Shown here: in pieces, positions 7,807 through 18,517 of the stretch | How the letters are laid out: each line of letters opens with the position of its first letter | Numbering within the stretch: position 1 is the first letter of the stretch | From: Pseudanabaena sp. PCC 6802 | GTDB lineage: Bacteria > Cyanobacteriota > Cyanobacteriia > Pseudanabaenales > Pseudanabaenaceae | DNA: 64,000 nucleotides | Assembly (NCBI RefSeq): GCF_000332175.1 | Contig: NZ_KB235914.1 | Span: forward strand, 565,966 to 629,965 | Direction of reading: 5' to 3' | Notes under the pieces: model-generated | Told to the model about the DNA's origin: nothing | The model's input: only the letters and a program-made list of their open reading frames with translations | Databases searched by the model: none | Made by a program: the position numbers and the translations under genes

Positions 7807-10252
7807 TCAATTACCAAAATCAATAATATAAGGGACGAATCTATTTTCGGAATCAATCCACCCAGAGATAAACCACTTCCTGAGAGCAAGAACCCCAAAA
7901 GCCTCCCCTTGCATCATCCTTCCTCTTTTATCTGCTTTGTTATAGAAATTTCCCATGAATGCCGTTTGTCTTGCTGATTCATCCGGATCGACTAGTCGTA
8001 GTGAGACTAAGCCAGATAGATATTTATCCTCTCCTCCTTGAGCAGTTGTGGCAAAAGGATACTCGTCACATGCAGGTTTCTTTCCATTAGTATCTAGATA
8101 TGTCTTTCGAGCAGCTTTACTACAAGTTATATACTTATCCTCATCATACCAATTGCCACCTTCGCGACCAGGCTGATAATTGAGAACAGAGGGCTTCCCT
8201 TCCGCAATGGCATCGGCAATATGCATTGTATGATCGTGGAAGTAAGCGATACCATAAACAATAACTGGGAAGCCAACTCTACATGCAAGATCTTGATCTA
8301 AATTGCATCTATTAACTTCCCTTTCGCTAAACTTATCTTGAATCCAGTCATATATGGACAAGCCAGTATTGACAGTATCAATTATTCTTGGCGCATTATT
8401 TCTAATTACTGAGCCAACTCTAGTTAGGAAGACAAATACTCGAGTTGTTTCCAGTTGTCTATAAAGCTTTTGCCCCTCTGCTTGCAGGACTAAAGTTTCA
8501 TTGACGAGAAATCTACCATCAGGATCTATGGCATTGACGGGATTCCCATGCACGTAAGGATACTTCGCCATCGAGAGAGGCTGCATTATATCGCCTTCAA
8601 ACGGGTCTCTCGTGGTAAATCTGCCCACAGATGGCTTGTAATACCTCGCTCTCAGGTAGTAATCGCCTAGATTCTGATCGAACTGCTCCCCTGCGTAGAG
8701 ATAGTTATTAGCCGTGGTGCCTGTAGAACTGGTCAAGTTCCCATAGGCATCATAAGTATATTTATCCGTTACTGTACCCGCACTGTTAGTCAGAGCGCGA
8801 GTGCTATTGAGCGCGTCCGAGATAAAGAAAGAAGATTCACTATTTCTTGCTTGGGTTCTGGTTTGAACAATCAAATTATTGCTATAAACATACCTGGCTG
8901 AACTACCAGCCCGTGTCTCTTCCAATACCTGAGCGTAATCGCGATTGTCATCGATCAGATAATTCGTCGTGCTGCCATTGGTAGCGCTGCTGATTCTGAT
9001 GCCATGGGCATCGTAGCCATAACGCACCATGCCTGTAGGTAACTGCGCCGATATCAGTCGATTCTGGTCGTCGTAGGTGTAGGCAATGGTTGCCGTACCA
9101 GTGGCCGTGCCCGTGGTATTGCCGTTGTTGTCATAGGAATAGGTATTCGCCCCATCGCTCAACAGCCTGTCATTGGCATCGTAAGTAGAGGTTGTGGTGC
9201 CAGCGCTGCTGGTTTTGGTCAACCTGTTGCCCACTGCGTCATAGGTGTAAGCGATATCACCCTCTGGAGCAGACTCCCGAACTAAACGATAGAGTTTATC
9301 GTAAGTGTAGTTCACCGTCCTGCCACCCAATTCGGCGATCGCAGTGCGATTTCCACTTGCATCCAGCGTATAACTGAATCTGGTCAAGACATTATTGCCT
9401 TTCTTACTCTCCATATCAGTCAGGCGATCGCGCTCATCGTAGGAATGAGTTTCGATGACTCCGTTGGATAGGTTAGTCTGCGTGAGATTCCCCACCTTGT
9501 CATAGGAGTAAGTAGTCACACCCGCAGCAGGATCGCTCACCGTTTTCAGTTGATGATACTTATCAAAAGTATACGCCGTCGTACCCGCAGCCGTAGTCAC
9601 CGCCGTGCGCTGATTTGCCGCATCGTATTCATAACGCACAAACTGCTCATCAGGATCGCTGCGCTGCTTCAACCTTTGTCTGGCATCATACTCATACACT
9701 GTAAACCCTCTACTGTCTTTGACAGACTTCACTTCGCCCGTTGGTGTATAGGTATACTCCACATCAAAACTGTTGTCAGCAAAACGTTTTGCCGCCATCC
9801 GATTCATGGCATCGTACTCGTAGGATATGGTTTTACCATTGAAGTCCGTCATACTTGCCAGATTACCTACCGCATCATAGGTCATGGTAGCTCGCTGTCC
9901 CATCGGCAAAATCGTCGCAATCCGCTGATTGAGTTTATTGTACTCATGCTTGGTGATATGACTGTTAGCATCCTTAATTTCAGTCAGATTCCCTGTTAAA
10001 TCGTAGCTGTATTCCGTTCTCTGATTGAGCGCATCGATAACCGCACTCAAACGTCCCTACACATCGTATTCGTAGCGAGTAGTATTGCCATTCTCGTCGG
10101 TTTTGGCAATCTCTCGACCCAGCGCATCATAAGTCGTAGTGGTAAAGGTAGCATCGGCAAAAATGGTCTTAATCGGGCGATTCAAATCATCATAAACATA
10201 TTTGGTCGCTCTGCCCAACTGGTCGGTCTCAGCGGTAAGGTTGCCTGCCCCG
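7807..10252 (-). pseudogene. Rhs toxin gene, C-terminal segment: YD-repeats, Rhs core and NucA/NucB-like DNase tip
   Basis: This is the 3' exon of the shattered Rhs gene. It encodes about 25 YD/RHS repeats (TYDAVGNLTS-type), the Rhs-associated core (YYLRARYYKPSVGRFTTRDP with NPVNAIDPDG), and a variable tip of about 240 residues. In the tip, ACDEYPFATTAQGG followed by a Q/N..FY motif matches the NucA/NucB deoxyribonuclease fold. An in-frame amber codon at 10059-10057 (GTG TAG GGA) breaks the repeats; the same frame resumes directly after it. The SUKH gene follows by 17 bases. Rhs proteins deliver toxin tips to competing cells, but with the N-terminus gone, this product could not be exported normally. 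Confidence 0.85.
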
Positions 10253-10295
10253 GGTTGGGTCGAGGAGGAATATGACTTCCTGCCCCTCCCAATTA

Positions 10296-10329
10296 GATCG
10301 CAGCGTGCGACTTTCACCGCACTGCGCTC
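10296..10329 (-). ncRNA. group II intron domain V catalytic hairpin
   Basis: 34 nt on the minus strand beginning GAGC (the catalytic AGC triad) with arms that pair around a GTGAAAGT loop, directly downstream of the maturase stop. Size and shape are those of domain V. Confidence 0.75.
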
Positions 10330-10339
10330 CCGATATTCT

Positions 10340-11851
10340 CTAGCTTGCGCTTTTGCCCATGTGGAAATAGGTATGGCAACTCTCATGAATCGCTAACAGG
10401 TTTTCTTTCTTCCAGTTGTTGTGGTTGCCATCGGCATGGTGGAGATGAACTCTTTCGTCCGATAATAATTTGTGACCGCAGGAAGCACATGAATGGTTTT
10501 GCCTTTTTAGGGCTTTAGAGGTTTGACCGTCATAGAGCTTGCTGTTTCGCTCACTCCAGTAGACCAAATCGCCATCAAAGGGAGATTTATTTCCTCTGAC
10601 ATTTACGTGTTTGTTTTCAGAGTAAGGAACAGATGGGAATGCTTTCTCAATCAACTGCTTGGTTGAGTATCGATCCTGCTTCTTCTCCTGATTGAATACC
10701 TTCCATGCCCTGTGACTGATGTGCCATAGGCTATGCTTAGCCCCATCCATCTTGCAGTACCTGTGGTATCTCCTCCATCCTCTCACGAGCGGCGCTAGCT
10801 TTTGAGCTTTCACCTCTGCACCATAGTTTGAGTTGTTGACTATGGCTTTGACTTTCTTGCGGAAAGCTTTGTAGTTGTCCACTGAAGGGAAACTTCTAAA
10901 CTTGCCGTTGTTTTGGACTTTAAAGTGCCAACCGAGAAAATCAAATCCATCTGTCGTTGCGGTTAGCTGCGTTTTGTTTTGGCTAATGTTCATGCCTCGT
11001 TTGGCAAGGAACTGGCTGATTTTGACCAGTATCAAGTCTGCGTTGTCTTCTGGCTTGAGCATAAACACCATATCATCAGCATAGCGGATGGATGGATGCA
11101 TATCTTCTATGCCATTTAGGGCAATGTTCGCTAATAGAGGACTGACCACTCCGCCTTGAGGCGTTCCTTGTTCAGGAAATTCAACACTGGTTCCTGCTTT
11201 TAGGCATCGGAATATGCCGAGCTTTAGCCCTGATGGGGCAATTAGGTTGTCCATTATTGCTTTGTGGTTGATGCGGTCGAAGCATGTTTCGATATCAAGC
11301 TCAATCACTCTTTTACCTATGCCATTGCTTCTGGAGCTTAAATTGTTGAACAAAAGTCTCTGGGCATCATGTGCCGAGCGTCCTGGTCTAAATCCATAGC
11401 TCCTAGCATGGAAGGTTGCTTCGTGTGCTGGTTCTAAGGCGAACTTAGCCAGACATTGCCATGCTCTGTCTGCGATTGTAGGCACCTTGAGCATTCGAGT
11501 TGTGCCGTCCTTTTTTGGGATGGCGATTTCTCGTAAACTTTGGTGCTGCCAAGTGGTAAAGTTAGCCCTAAGTTTATCACTTAGGTTTAAGCGTTCTTCA
11601 CTTGTGAGGGACGCTTTGCCGTCAATTCCCGCAGTCTTTTTCCCAGCGTTTAGCTGGGTTACTTGCCGTATTGCCAATAGGATTGCCGCTTGCGATTTTA
11701 CGATTAGCTTTTGCAGTGAACGGGCTTTCCGCTTGTCTCCAACTGTAACGGCTTTGTAAACTCTTCTTTGTAGCCGGAATAGGTCTTTGCGGAATTTCTT
11801 CCAGTTTAACTTCTTCCAAGATTCACTCGCATTGCTGCTGTGTCTAATCAT
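10340..11851 (-). CDS. ltrA: group II intron reverse transcriptase/maturase with HNH endonuclease
   Basis: ATG 11851 is preceded by GGAG at 8-9 bases and gives 503 residues; the longer frame upstream is ribozyme sequence. Reverse-transcriptase motifs include KKDGTTRMLKVPT, SYGFRPGRSAHDA, ELDIETCFDRINH, TPQGGVVSPLLANI and the catalytic YADD. Domain X (maturase) follows, with LVRGWRRYHRYC. The C-terminus is an HNH nuclease zinc finger: CASCG, HLHHADGNHNNW, HESCH. All catalytic residues appear intact, so the intron may still be mobile and able to splice. Confidence 0.93.
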   Translation of the reverse strand: MIRHSSNASESWKKLNWKKFRKDLFRLQRRVYKAVTVGDKRKARSLQKLIVKSQAAILLAIRQVTQLNAGKKTAGIDGKASLTSEERLNLSDKLRANFTTWQHQSLREIAIPKKDGTTRMLKVPTIADRAWQCLAKFALEPAHEATFHARSYGFRPGRSAHDAQRLLFNNLSSRSNGIGKRVIELDIETCFDRINHKAIMDNLIAPSGLKLGIFRCLKAGTSVEFPEQGTPQGGVVSPLLANIALNGIEDMHPSIRYADDMVFMLKPEDNADLILVKISQFLAKRGMNISQNKTQLTATTDGFDFLGWHFKVQNNGKFRSFPSVDNYKAFRKKVKAIVNNSNYGAEVKAQKLAPLVRGWRRYHRYCKMDGAKHSLWHISHRAWKVFNQEKKQDRYSTKQLIEKAFPSVPYSENKHVNVRGNKSPFDGDLVYWSERNSKLYDGQTSKALKRQNHSCASCGHKLLSDERVHLHHADGNHNNWKKENLLAIHESCHTYFHMGKSAS

Positions 11852-12412
11852 GGTCTGCTCCAATTTGTTTATTCTGAATACCTCGGGGCAATTACGCCCC
11901 GTCCTACCCGTTTCTGAGGGCTTACTCCTCTCGTCCGGTCTACCGTGAATTCGACTTTTCACAGACCTCAGATCCGTTTTTATTCGTTCCGCCCCTATGA
12001 TGGTTTTGTTCCTTTAGGTGTAGCCATTTTGACCGCCAGAACCCCTTACTCTTGCTGCTACTATACGAATGGTGCAGCGGGATACTAATCTCTGACAGGG
12101 TCAGACTTTCGGGCGTTGCGTCTGCCTCTACGTAGGTCACTTTTTTAGGCTCTGTTTCACCTTGGCAACTCCCCTTTAGCGCCAGTGTCATCTGCAACTG
12201 ATGTCTGATTGCGCCCTGCTCCCAGCTTTGACCTCCCGAATTCCGAGTCGGGTCATCATGGGCAGATAGGGATTCACATCTGAGTTTGATGGGAAGGGCT
12301 TTCACCTTCATCATTGGGGCAGTTCAGCTCTTTGGGTGCTTCATGTCTTGCAGCCAAGCTGGTAAGGTTATTTACGGACTGGCTACCGTGATTCCCTTAC
12401 AACGAATCGCAC

Positions 12413-13065
12413 TCGTAAGCATAGTTCATACCATGGCAATCGCAATCATTGCGTAGCTCGATCCTTCTACCCGCAAGATCGTATTTATATTCCTGACGAT
12501 TCCCCAACTCATCAATCTGAGCCGTTACCTGCCCCAGTTCATTATATTCCGTCCGGCGACGCGGGTTATCACTCAAACTATCAGGCGTATCGTCAGGATA
12601 GATGACCTCAATCGGTCGATTCAGCCCATCGTAGACATAGCGCGTCACGTTGCCCGCCTGGTCGGTGGAGCTACTACGCCTGCCCACATTGTCATAGGTT
12701 TCGCTGGTACTGGTACCGTCAGTATAGATTGTCTTGACTGGTCTGCCCACAGCATCGTAGATGTAGGTAGTCGCCCTACCCAAAGCATCTTTCTCGCTGA
12801 TGCGATAGTTGCCATTGTTGTAGGTGTAGGTGCTGACGTTACCGATCGCATCCTTAACACTGGTGCGCCGACCCGCCAAATCGTAGCTGAATTCGCTACG
12901 ATCGCCACGTTCATCAATTTGTGCCTTTACCTGTCCTGCCGCATCATATTCCACCTTTGTGCGCGGATTATCCGTGAGGTCGTCCGGTGTAGCATCGGGC
13001 AGGATCGTTTCCAAGGTTCTACCGAGGGCATCGTAAACCGTGCGCGTAGTTTCGCCCAATTGATT
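12413..13065 (-). pseudogene. Rhs toxin gene, third segment (YD repeats)
   Basis: 217 codons of RHS/YD repeats (YDALGRTLETILPDATPDDL, TRYVYDGLNRPIEVIYPDDT). It is bounded upstream by the IS5-family insertion (target duplication ATT at 13063-13065 and 15218-15220) and downstream by the group II intron. The frame is open throughout and joins in phase to both neighbours when the inserts are removed. Confidence 0.9.
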
Positions 13066-13440
13066 AGACCTCTTGCAAATTAGCCAACTGAGGAGCCTTG
13101 AGAGCGTTCAAAATTGTAGAGACCAGCAATTAGATTGCAACGCAAACCAAAGCGGTGACGACGATTGCGATAGCGTCCAGATAAGATGCGGAAGATCTTC
13201 AAGCGGCGATTAACATGCTCAATGCCAACCCGTTGGCGCGCAAGTTGGCGGTTGAACGCTTTCTGCTCGGGCGTAAGCTGACCACCTTTCGGTTTCTTGT
13301 GGGGTAAGCGGCAGTAGAGATGCAGTTTGGGAGCATCTCAACTTTGCACTGAGTAATAATGCTTAATATAGATGGGTAGCCAAAAGGGGGAAGAAATCAG
13401 AAGATAGGAATACGAGAAACCAACCCCAAGGAGAGCAACC

Positions 13441-13707
13441 ATGACTCCAGAGCAGGAAAAAGAAATGCAAGCGCACGTTCAAGCTATTGCCGCCATCCTT
13501 TATCAGAATACACCATCGGAACAACTAACCAGCTTGGAAGGGATCGAAATCGCTGTGCGGCAGCAAATCCTCGAACATGTCAGCCCAGAAATAGGGAGTT
13601 TTTTATCCGCACAGTTACGGGCACAGAAGCAGGACGCCGCAGGCGAGTGCAAAGCAGCATCGGACAGCTCCACCTCACGCAAAAGCAAGCGCAGAAGCTC
13701 AAAGTAG
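13441..13707 (+). CDS. ISKra4-family transposase, N-terminal frame
   Basis: 88 codons starting at ATG 13441 after the AAGGAGAGCAACC ribosome-binding site. It is a helical, Gln/Glu-rich N-terminal region (MTPEQEKEMQAHVQAIAAIL) ending in a basic tail. It overlaps the catalytic frame at 13647-14516 by 61 bases in the -1 phase. Joining by -1 frameshifting around CGCAAAAGC (about 13679) would give one transposase of about 350 residues. Whether the overlap is programmed frameshifting or a mutation cannot be decided from one copy. Confidence 0.7.
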   Translation: MTPEQEKEMQAHVQAIAAILYQNTPSEQLTSLEGIEIAVRQQILEHVSPEIGSFLSAQLRAQKQDAAGECKAASDSSTSRKSKRRSSK

Positions 13708-14516
13708 CCCCCTATAGCCAGGTGAGCCCGTATGTGGAAAGATGTAGCCTGATCTTGAGTGCGAATGTATCCTACGAACAAGCCGCCAAAGACTTAGCCA
13801 TGTTGATGGGAGTGCAAATATCGCGCAGTACACAACAGCGCCTGGTGCATCGCCATGAATTTAGCCCCCTAGAGGTAGAAGAGTCGGTCGAGGAATTAAG
13901 TGTCGATGGAGGCAGAATCAGACTGCGCACGCCACTTGGACAGCCAAGTGAGTGGAAGGACTATAAAGCTGTGAACTTGCATGGACAAGCCATATTTGCC
14001 ACATTTCAAGATAACATTGCCTTAACAGACTGGGTAAATCGACAGCCTTTAGCAGATATGGTTACCTGTATTGGGGATGGACATGATGGGATTTGGAATA
14101 TTATTGCCCAGATCTCTATACCTGATAGTCGCTATGAAATCTTGGACTGGTTCCATTTGGTGGAAAACCTGCATAAAATTGAGGCTACAGCTCAACTTTT
14201 GACTGGGGTCGAAGCTTTTTTGTGGCGGGGTAATGTAACTGCAGCTATTGCTGAGCTCAATCACTTAGCTAGTCCTCAGAGCATCAATTTTATTGCTTAT
14301 CTGCACAAGCATCGCCATCGTATTCCTGATTATTGGTATTTCCAAACCGAGCAGATTTGCTCTATTGGTTCTGGCGCAGTGGAATCTGCTGTTAAGCAAA
14401 TCGCTAGACGCATCAAAATCTCTGGCGCTCAATGGAACCGTGATAATGTGCCACAAGTCCTCAAACACCGTTCTGCTTACCTTAATGGCTCTCTTAACCT
14501 TGCCTTGCAAAACTGA
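13647..14516 (+). CDS. ISKra4-family transposase, catalytic frame
   Basis: 289 residues from the first possible start, though the real product is probably a frameshift fusion with the preceding frame. Catalytic blocks are ELSVDGGRIRLR (first Asp), VTCIGDGHDGIWNI (second Asp) and GSGAVESAVKQIARRIKI (Glu), in the order and spacing of ISKra4 transposases. The C-terminus ends 9 bases before the element's right end. No internal stops. Confidence 0.85.
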   Translation: MQSSIGQLHLTQKQAQKLKVAPYSQVSPYVERCSLILSANVSYEQAAKDLAMLMGVQISRSTQQRLVHRHEFSPLEVEESVEELSVDGGRIRLRTPLGQPSEWKDYKAVNLHGQAIFATFQDNIALTDWVNRQPLADMVTCIGDGHDGIWNIIAQISIPDSRYEILDWFHLVENLHKIEATAQLLTGVEAFLWRGNVTAAIAELNHLASPQSINFIAYLHKHRHRIPDYWYFQTEQICSIGSGAVESAVKQIARRIKISGAQWNRDNVPQVLKHRSAYLNGSLNLALQN

Positions 14517-15217
14517 GATGCTCCCTGCAGTTTCTGGATGCCTTGATAACCCTTGTCCTGCAAACTCTCGGTTTGAGGATGGAAATGGATGCCAGAAGCT
14601 TTGAACAGCTTGAAATCATGCCGTCGCCCCTTGCCGAAAAACGTACAGATAATCTGCCCAGTAAGAGCGTCAATTATGAGTTGACATTTGAGCGTGTGCC
14701 CTTTCTGTTTGCCGCTATAAAAGGCACGTTGGTGCCGCTTAGGACGCTCAATGCGAGTTTCAGTCACATCAACGTCGCGACTGTAGGTATCCCAAAGCCC
14801 CGCACCAACTGGCGCTTCCCAGGTAGTCGAAAGCGACGTGAGCGGATTAAAGTCTCCTCTACCCAATGCACTATTCGACAAACTGTAGACTCGCTGATGC
14901 CCCAACTAGTGGCGATGTGAAAGTAGGTGCGATATTCCCGCCAATACTCGAAGGCAACCAATATGCGGTCTTCTAGTCCGAGTTTAGGCTTGGCTCCAGG
15001 TGTTGGCGTTGCTCGCCACTCTGGTTTAAGCACTTTCACAATTGCTTTGAACGTATTAGTCTCGATACCAAATCGACGCTTAAAGTGTGCAGCAGGTAGG
15101 GTTTGCGCTATTATATAGTTCATCATCAGGACGCTTTTTCGTTATTGCTATGTCCTGATATTTTCCTATCTTGGGGTTCTTTGGCAACTCAACCTCAACC
15201 TAATCTGCAAGAGGTCT

Positions 15218-17182
15218 ATTGGTTTGCGCTATTGTCTGTCCCTTGGCATCATAGACCGTGGTCTCTGAGGTGCGATCGGCATAGGTCACCTTAGTTTGCT
15301 GCCCCTTATCATCGTACTCATATTCCGTGCGATGTCCCAGTGGATCGGTTGAGGCGATCTGATTGCCCACTTTGTCATATTCCTGACTGGTCACATTCCC
15401 CAACTCATCCTTGGTAGAGGTGACGCGATTATTACTGTCATACGTCCATTCCTTCACCAACTTCCGAATCGTACCATCAGGAAGCCTTTCTGTATGAGTC
15501 TCAGTTAACTGATTGCCATTCGCGTCGTAGGTATAGGTAGTAGTTCTTCCCATCGCATCAGTCTGACTGGTGACGCGGTTGGAGGCATCGTAGACAAATC
15601 TGGTGGTGCTACCATCAGGCGCAGAAATGGCTACAGGTCTACCCTTGATGTCATAGTCATACCCGGTCGTATTTCCTTCCGCATTGGTGAGACTGAGGCG
15701 ATTACCATTCTTGTCATAGGTATAGGTAGTAACTTCGCCTAAGGGATTAGTCTTTGTCAGTACCTCGCCAAAATTGTTGAGCGTGTATCGAGTCGTGTTT
15801 CCTAGTGGGTCTGTAGAACTGGTGAGATTACCCCTAAAGTCATAGGTGTAAGCAGTAGTCCTTCCCAATGGATCGGTTTGAGAGAGGAGATTATTATCCT
15901 CATCGTAGGTGCGCTGAGTCACCCCTCCCAGTGCATCGACCTCAGTGACAACATTGTCCCGCCTGTCATAGACATACGTTGTGGGATTGCCCAACGCATC
16001 GGTCACCGTTTCTTTGCTGTTATCTGGGTCATAGGCAATCTGTACCGACTTACCCAACGCATCCGCCATATTCACCAGGCGACCCTTATCGTCATACTCA
16101 TTCTTAATCCCAGTGCGACCCAACGGATCGATAATCTCCGTGAGGAAATGCGGTCGAGTCGCCAGTGCATACTTAAACTGCGTCTTGTTATTCTCTCTGT
16201 CTGTGACACTGACCAAATCGCCCTTATCATCATAGGCATAGAGCACCTTTTGTCCCATAGGGTCAGTCGCCGAGACAATCCGCCCCACCGCATCGCGCCC
16301 AAACACCACAGCCTGCCCCGTATCGCTCGTAATCCCCGCCTCCGTAAACGTCAGCATATTCCCATTCGGATTGCTCACCGACAACAAATCGCCCGTATCA
16401 CCCTCAATCTCATACACCACACCCTCCTTCGTCGTCAGCGTATAGCTGCCACCAAAATAACTATCCGCCGGATTGTACGGTACACCCGAACCCAACCCAA
16501 AATAGCGATTCTCCACATGCGACAAGCGCGTATCGCGTACCGACAGCGTACTGGTCACACCCTTATCCGCCACAAACGCCGGATGATAAATCGCCGTATC
16601 ATACCCCTCAACGGGCGGAAAATACCCCGATAACCTATCCCTGGTCGGCTTAAACGTAAACCCTTCCCGCTTCCCACCCGGCAGCGTGAGATAAACCCGA
16701 CTGTTATCCCTAAACGCCGCCGTGCGGATCCCCAACTGCCGATACGTCTCATCTACACCCACACTCGTGCGCAAGTCCGTATCCCTAAACTCCAAGCGCC
16801 AACCATAACCCAGATCGTCTCTGGTACTACTGGTAAGCGAATCATAGGTGCGACTGACACTGACTGGTAGTCCCACCACCTCCAGCGCCATGTCCGTAAA
16901 CGATAGACGGAAGTTGCCTAACTTCAAATCTCCCGATACATTCACAATCCGCTCCATACTACTAGTCTTGCCACCCAAATCCTCTGCTGTGACTCGCAGG
17001 ACATAAGCATCATTCCCCAACGTCGCCGGGTCAAAACTAGCGAGCTTACCATTCACGATCGCCGTACTGCCACCCCGTGCCACCTCCACAAACGCATCGC
17101 TACCCACCGGAGCCACCGCAACCGTATAAGCCGCCAGATTCGTATCCTGCACCGTGCCAAATAGCTCCACCGTCGAAGTAAT
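15218..17182 (-). pseudogene. Rhs toxin gene, second segment (Rhs N-terminal domain and YD repeats)
   Basis: About 655 codons between the two IS5-family insertions. It begins TSTVELFGTVQDTNLAAYTV, passes a region LGNFRLSFTDMALEVVGLPV then SVSRTYDS typical of the start of the Rhs shell, and continues in many YD repeats (YDDKGDLVSVTDRENNKTQF, YDANGNQLTETH). The frame is uninterrupted. Phase is preserved across both flanking insertions once one copy of each 3-bp duplication is removed. Confidence 0.9.
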
Positions 17183-18517
17183 AGACCTCTTGCAGATTAG
17201 GTTGAGGTTGAGTTGCCAAAGAACCCCAAGATAGGAAAATATCAGGACATAGCAATAACGAAAAAGCGTCCTGATGATGAACTATATAATAGCGCAAACC
17301 CTACCTGCTGCACACTTTAAGCGTCGATTTGGTATCGAGACTAATACGTTCAAAGCAATTGTGAAAGTGCTTAAACCAGAGTGGCGAGCAACGCCAACAC
17401 CTGGAGCCAAGCCTAAACTCGGACTAGAAGACCGCATATTGGTTGCCTTCGAGTATTGGCGGGAATATCGCACCTACTTTCACATCGCCACTAGTTGGGG
17501 CATCAGCGAGTCTACAGTTTGTCGAATAGTGCATTGGGTAGAGGAGACTTTAATCCGCTCACGTCGCTTTCGACTACCTGGGAAGCGCCAGTTGGTGCGG
17601 GGCTTTGGGATACCTACAGTCGCGATCGTTGATGTGACTGAAACTCGCATTGAGCGTCCTAAGCGGCACCAACGTGCCTTTTATAGCGGCAAACAGAAAG
17701 GGCACACGCTCAAATGTCAACTCATAATTGACGCTCTTACTGGGCAGATTATCTGTACGTTTTTCGGCAAGGGGCGACGGCATGATTTCAAGCTGTTCAA
17801 AGCTTCTGGCATCCATTTCCATCCTCAAACCGAGAGTTTGCAGGACAAGGGTTATCAAGGCATCCAGAAACTGCATCTCTACTGCCGCTTACCCCACAAG
17901 AAACCGAAAGGTGGTCAGCTTACGCCCGAGCAGAGGGTGTGACCATAATTTGATGTAGGGATTAGAGGGAGAAACCATAGCGATTGATATTAGACCAGAA
18001 TTGCTGCCAACGACCTTTGGTATAAGTCAAAGTTCTAAGGCTCAAAACGATAGAAGCACCCCAATCTTTCCATTTCATGCCAGCCCCTCCCAAGCGAGCC
18101 TTAATAATTACTTTGCAAGCAGCTTCGGTGACTCCGGAACCGATTGGTAAATTAGAGGAGATGGCTTCAGCATAAAGCATTTGATGATGATGATTGCGAA
18201 AATAAGTAATAGCATCTTGAAGTCCTTGAATAATGGATTGAGAAACTCTCTTGGGTTGAATGGTTTGTATTTCTGCAAGTAACCTCGAAGCCCCTCCAAA
18301 TTCATGTTTAAGGTCATGACAATGGGTATCCATCCAAGCTTTTTGTGCCTGCTCGTTACGTGGATGAAGAGCCTTAGCTGCTTTGTCTAAATACTGGGTG
18401 GCATGGTAAAAGTCCAATGTTTGGGTGTCGGTTACGGTATTTAGAAAAGTCCAGTTTTCGGGAGCACCATCGGCTAAACCTTGATAATGGGCATTGGGAT
18501 ACAATTGCTTGACAGTC

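Larger units (their letters stand above)
10253..12412 (-). mobile_element. group II intron inserted in the Rhs gene
   Basis: The 5' end on the minus strand is GTGCG at 12412-12408, the group II consensus. A 34-nt domain V-like hairpin occupies 10329-10296 (GAGCGCAGTGCG, loop GTGAAAGT, CGCACGCTGCGATC), followed by a domain VI-like stem with a candidate bulged A near 10259. An intron-encoded RT sits in domain IV. Joining 12413 to 10252 restores the Rhs frame exactly (codons ... TAC GA|C GGG GCA ...). The exact 3' boundary is uncertain by 1-4 nt; the last base is 10253 if the frame is to be kept. Confidence 0.85.
13329..14525 (+). mobile_element. small ISKra4-family element nested in IS5 copy A
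   Basis: 1,197 bp with ends GGGAGCATCTCA and TGAGATGCTCCC forming terminal inverted repeats, and an exact 8-bp target duplication TGCAGTTT (13321-13328, 14526-14533). The GGG terminus and 8-bp duplication fit the ISKra4 family. Confidence 0.9.
13080..15126 (-). pseudogene. IS5-family transposase, copy A (frameshifted and interrupted)
   Basis: Starts at ATG 15126 (MMNYIIAQTLPAAHF) with an N-terminal helix-turn-helix (SWGISESTVCRIVHWVE). The frame breaks near 14772 because GCGATCGTTG of copy B is GCGACGTTG here, a one-base loss. The DDE part (VTETRIERPKRHQRAFYSGK) continues in another frame to 14534, is cut by the nested element, and finishes at 13328-13080 with RVGIEHVNRRLKIFRIL. Two independent lesions make it dead. 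Confidence 0.88.
13066..15217 (-). mobile_element. IS5-family element copy A, split by an ISKra4-family element
   Basis: The ends are AGACCTCTTGCAAATTAG at 13066 and its near-complement ending GCAAGAGGTCT at 15217. A 3-bp duplication (ATT) flanks it. Without the nested element (13329-14525 plus its 8-bp duplication) it is about 947 bp. It is an inverted relative of copy B at 17183-22368. Confidence 0.9.

Noticed and set aside
11940-12314. 124-codon frame at the 5' part of the group II intron
   Set aside because: This is ribozyme sequence (domains I-III); such frames are commonly miscalled in group II introns.
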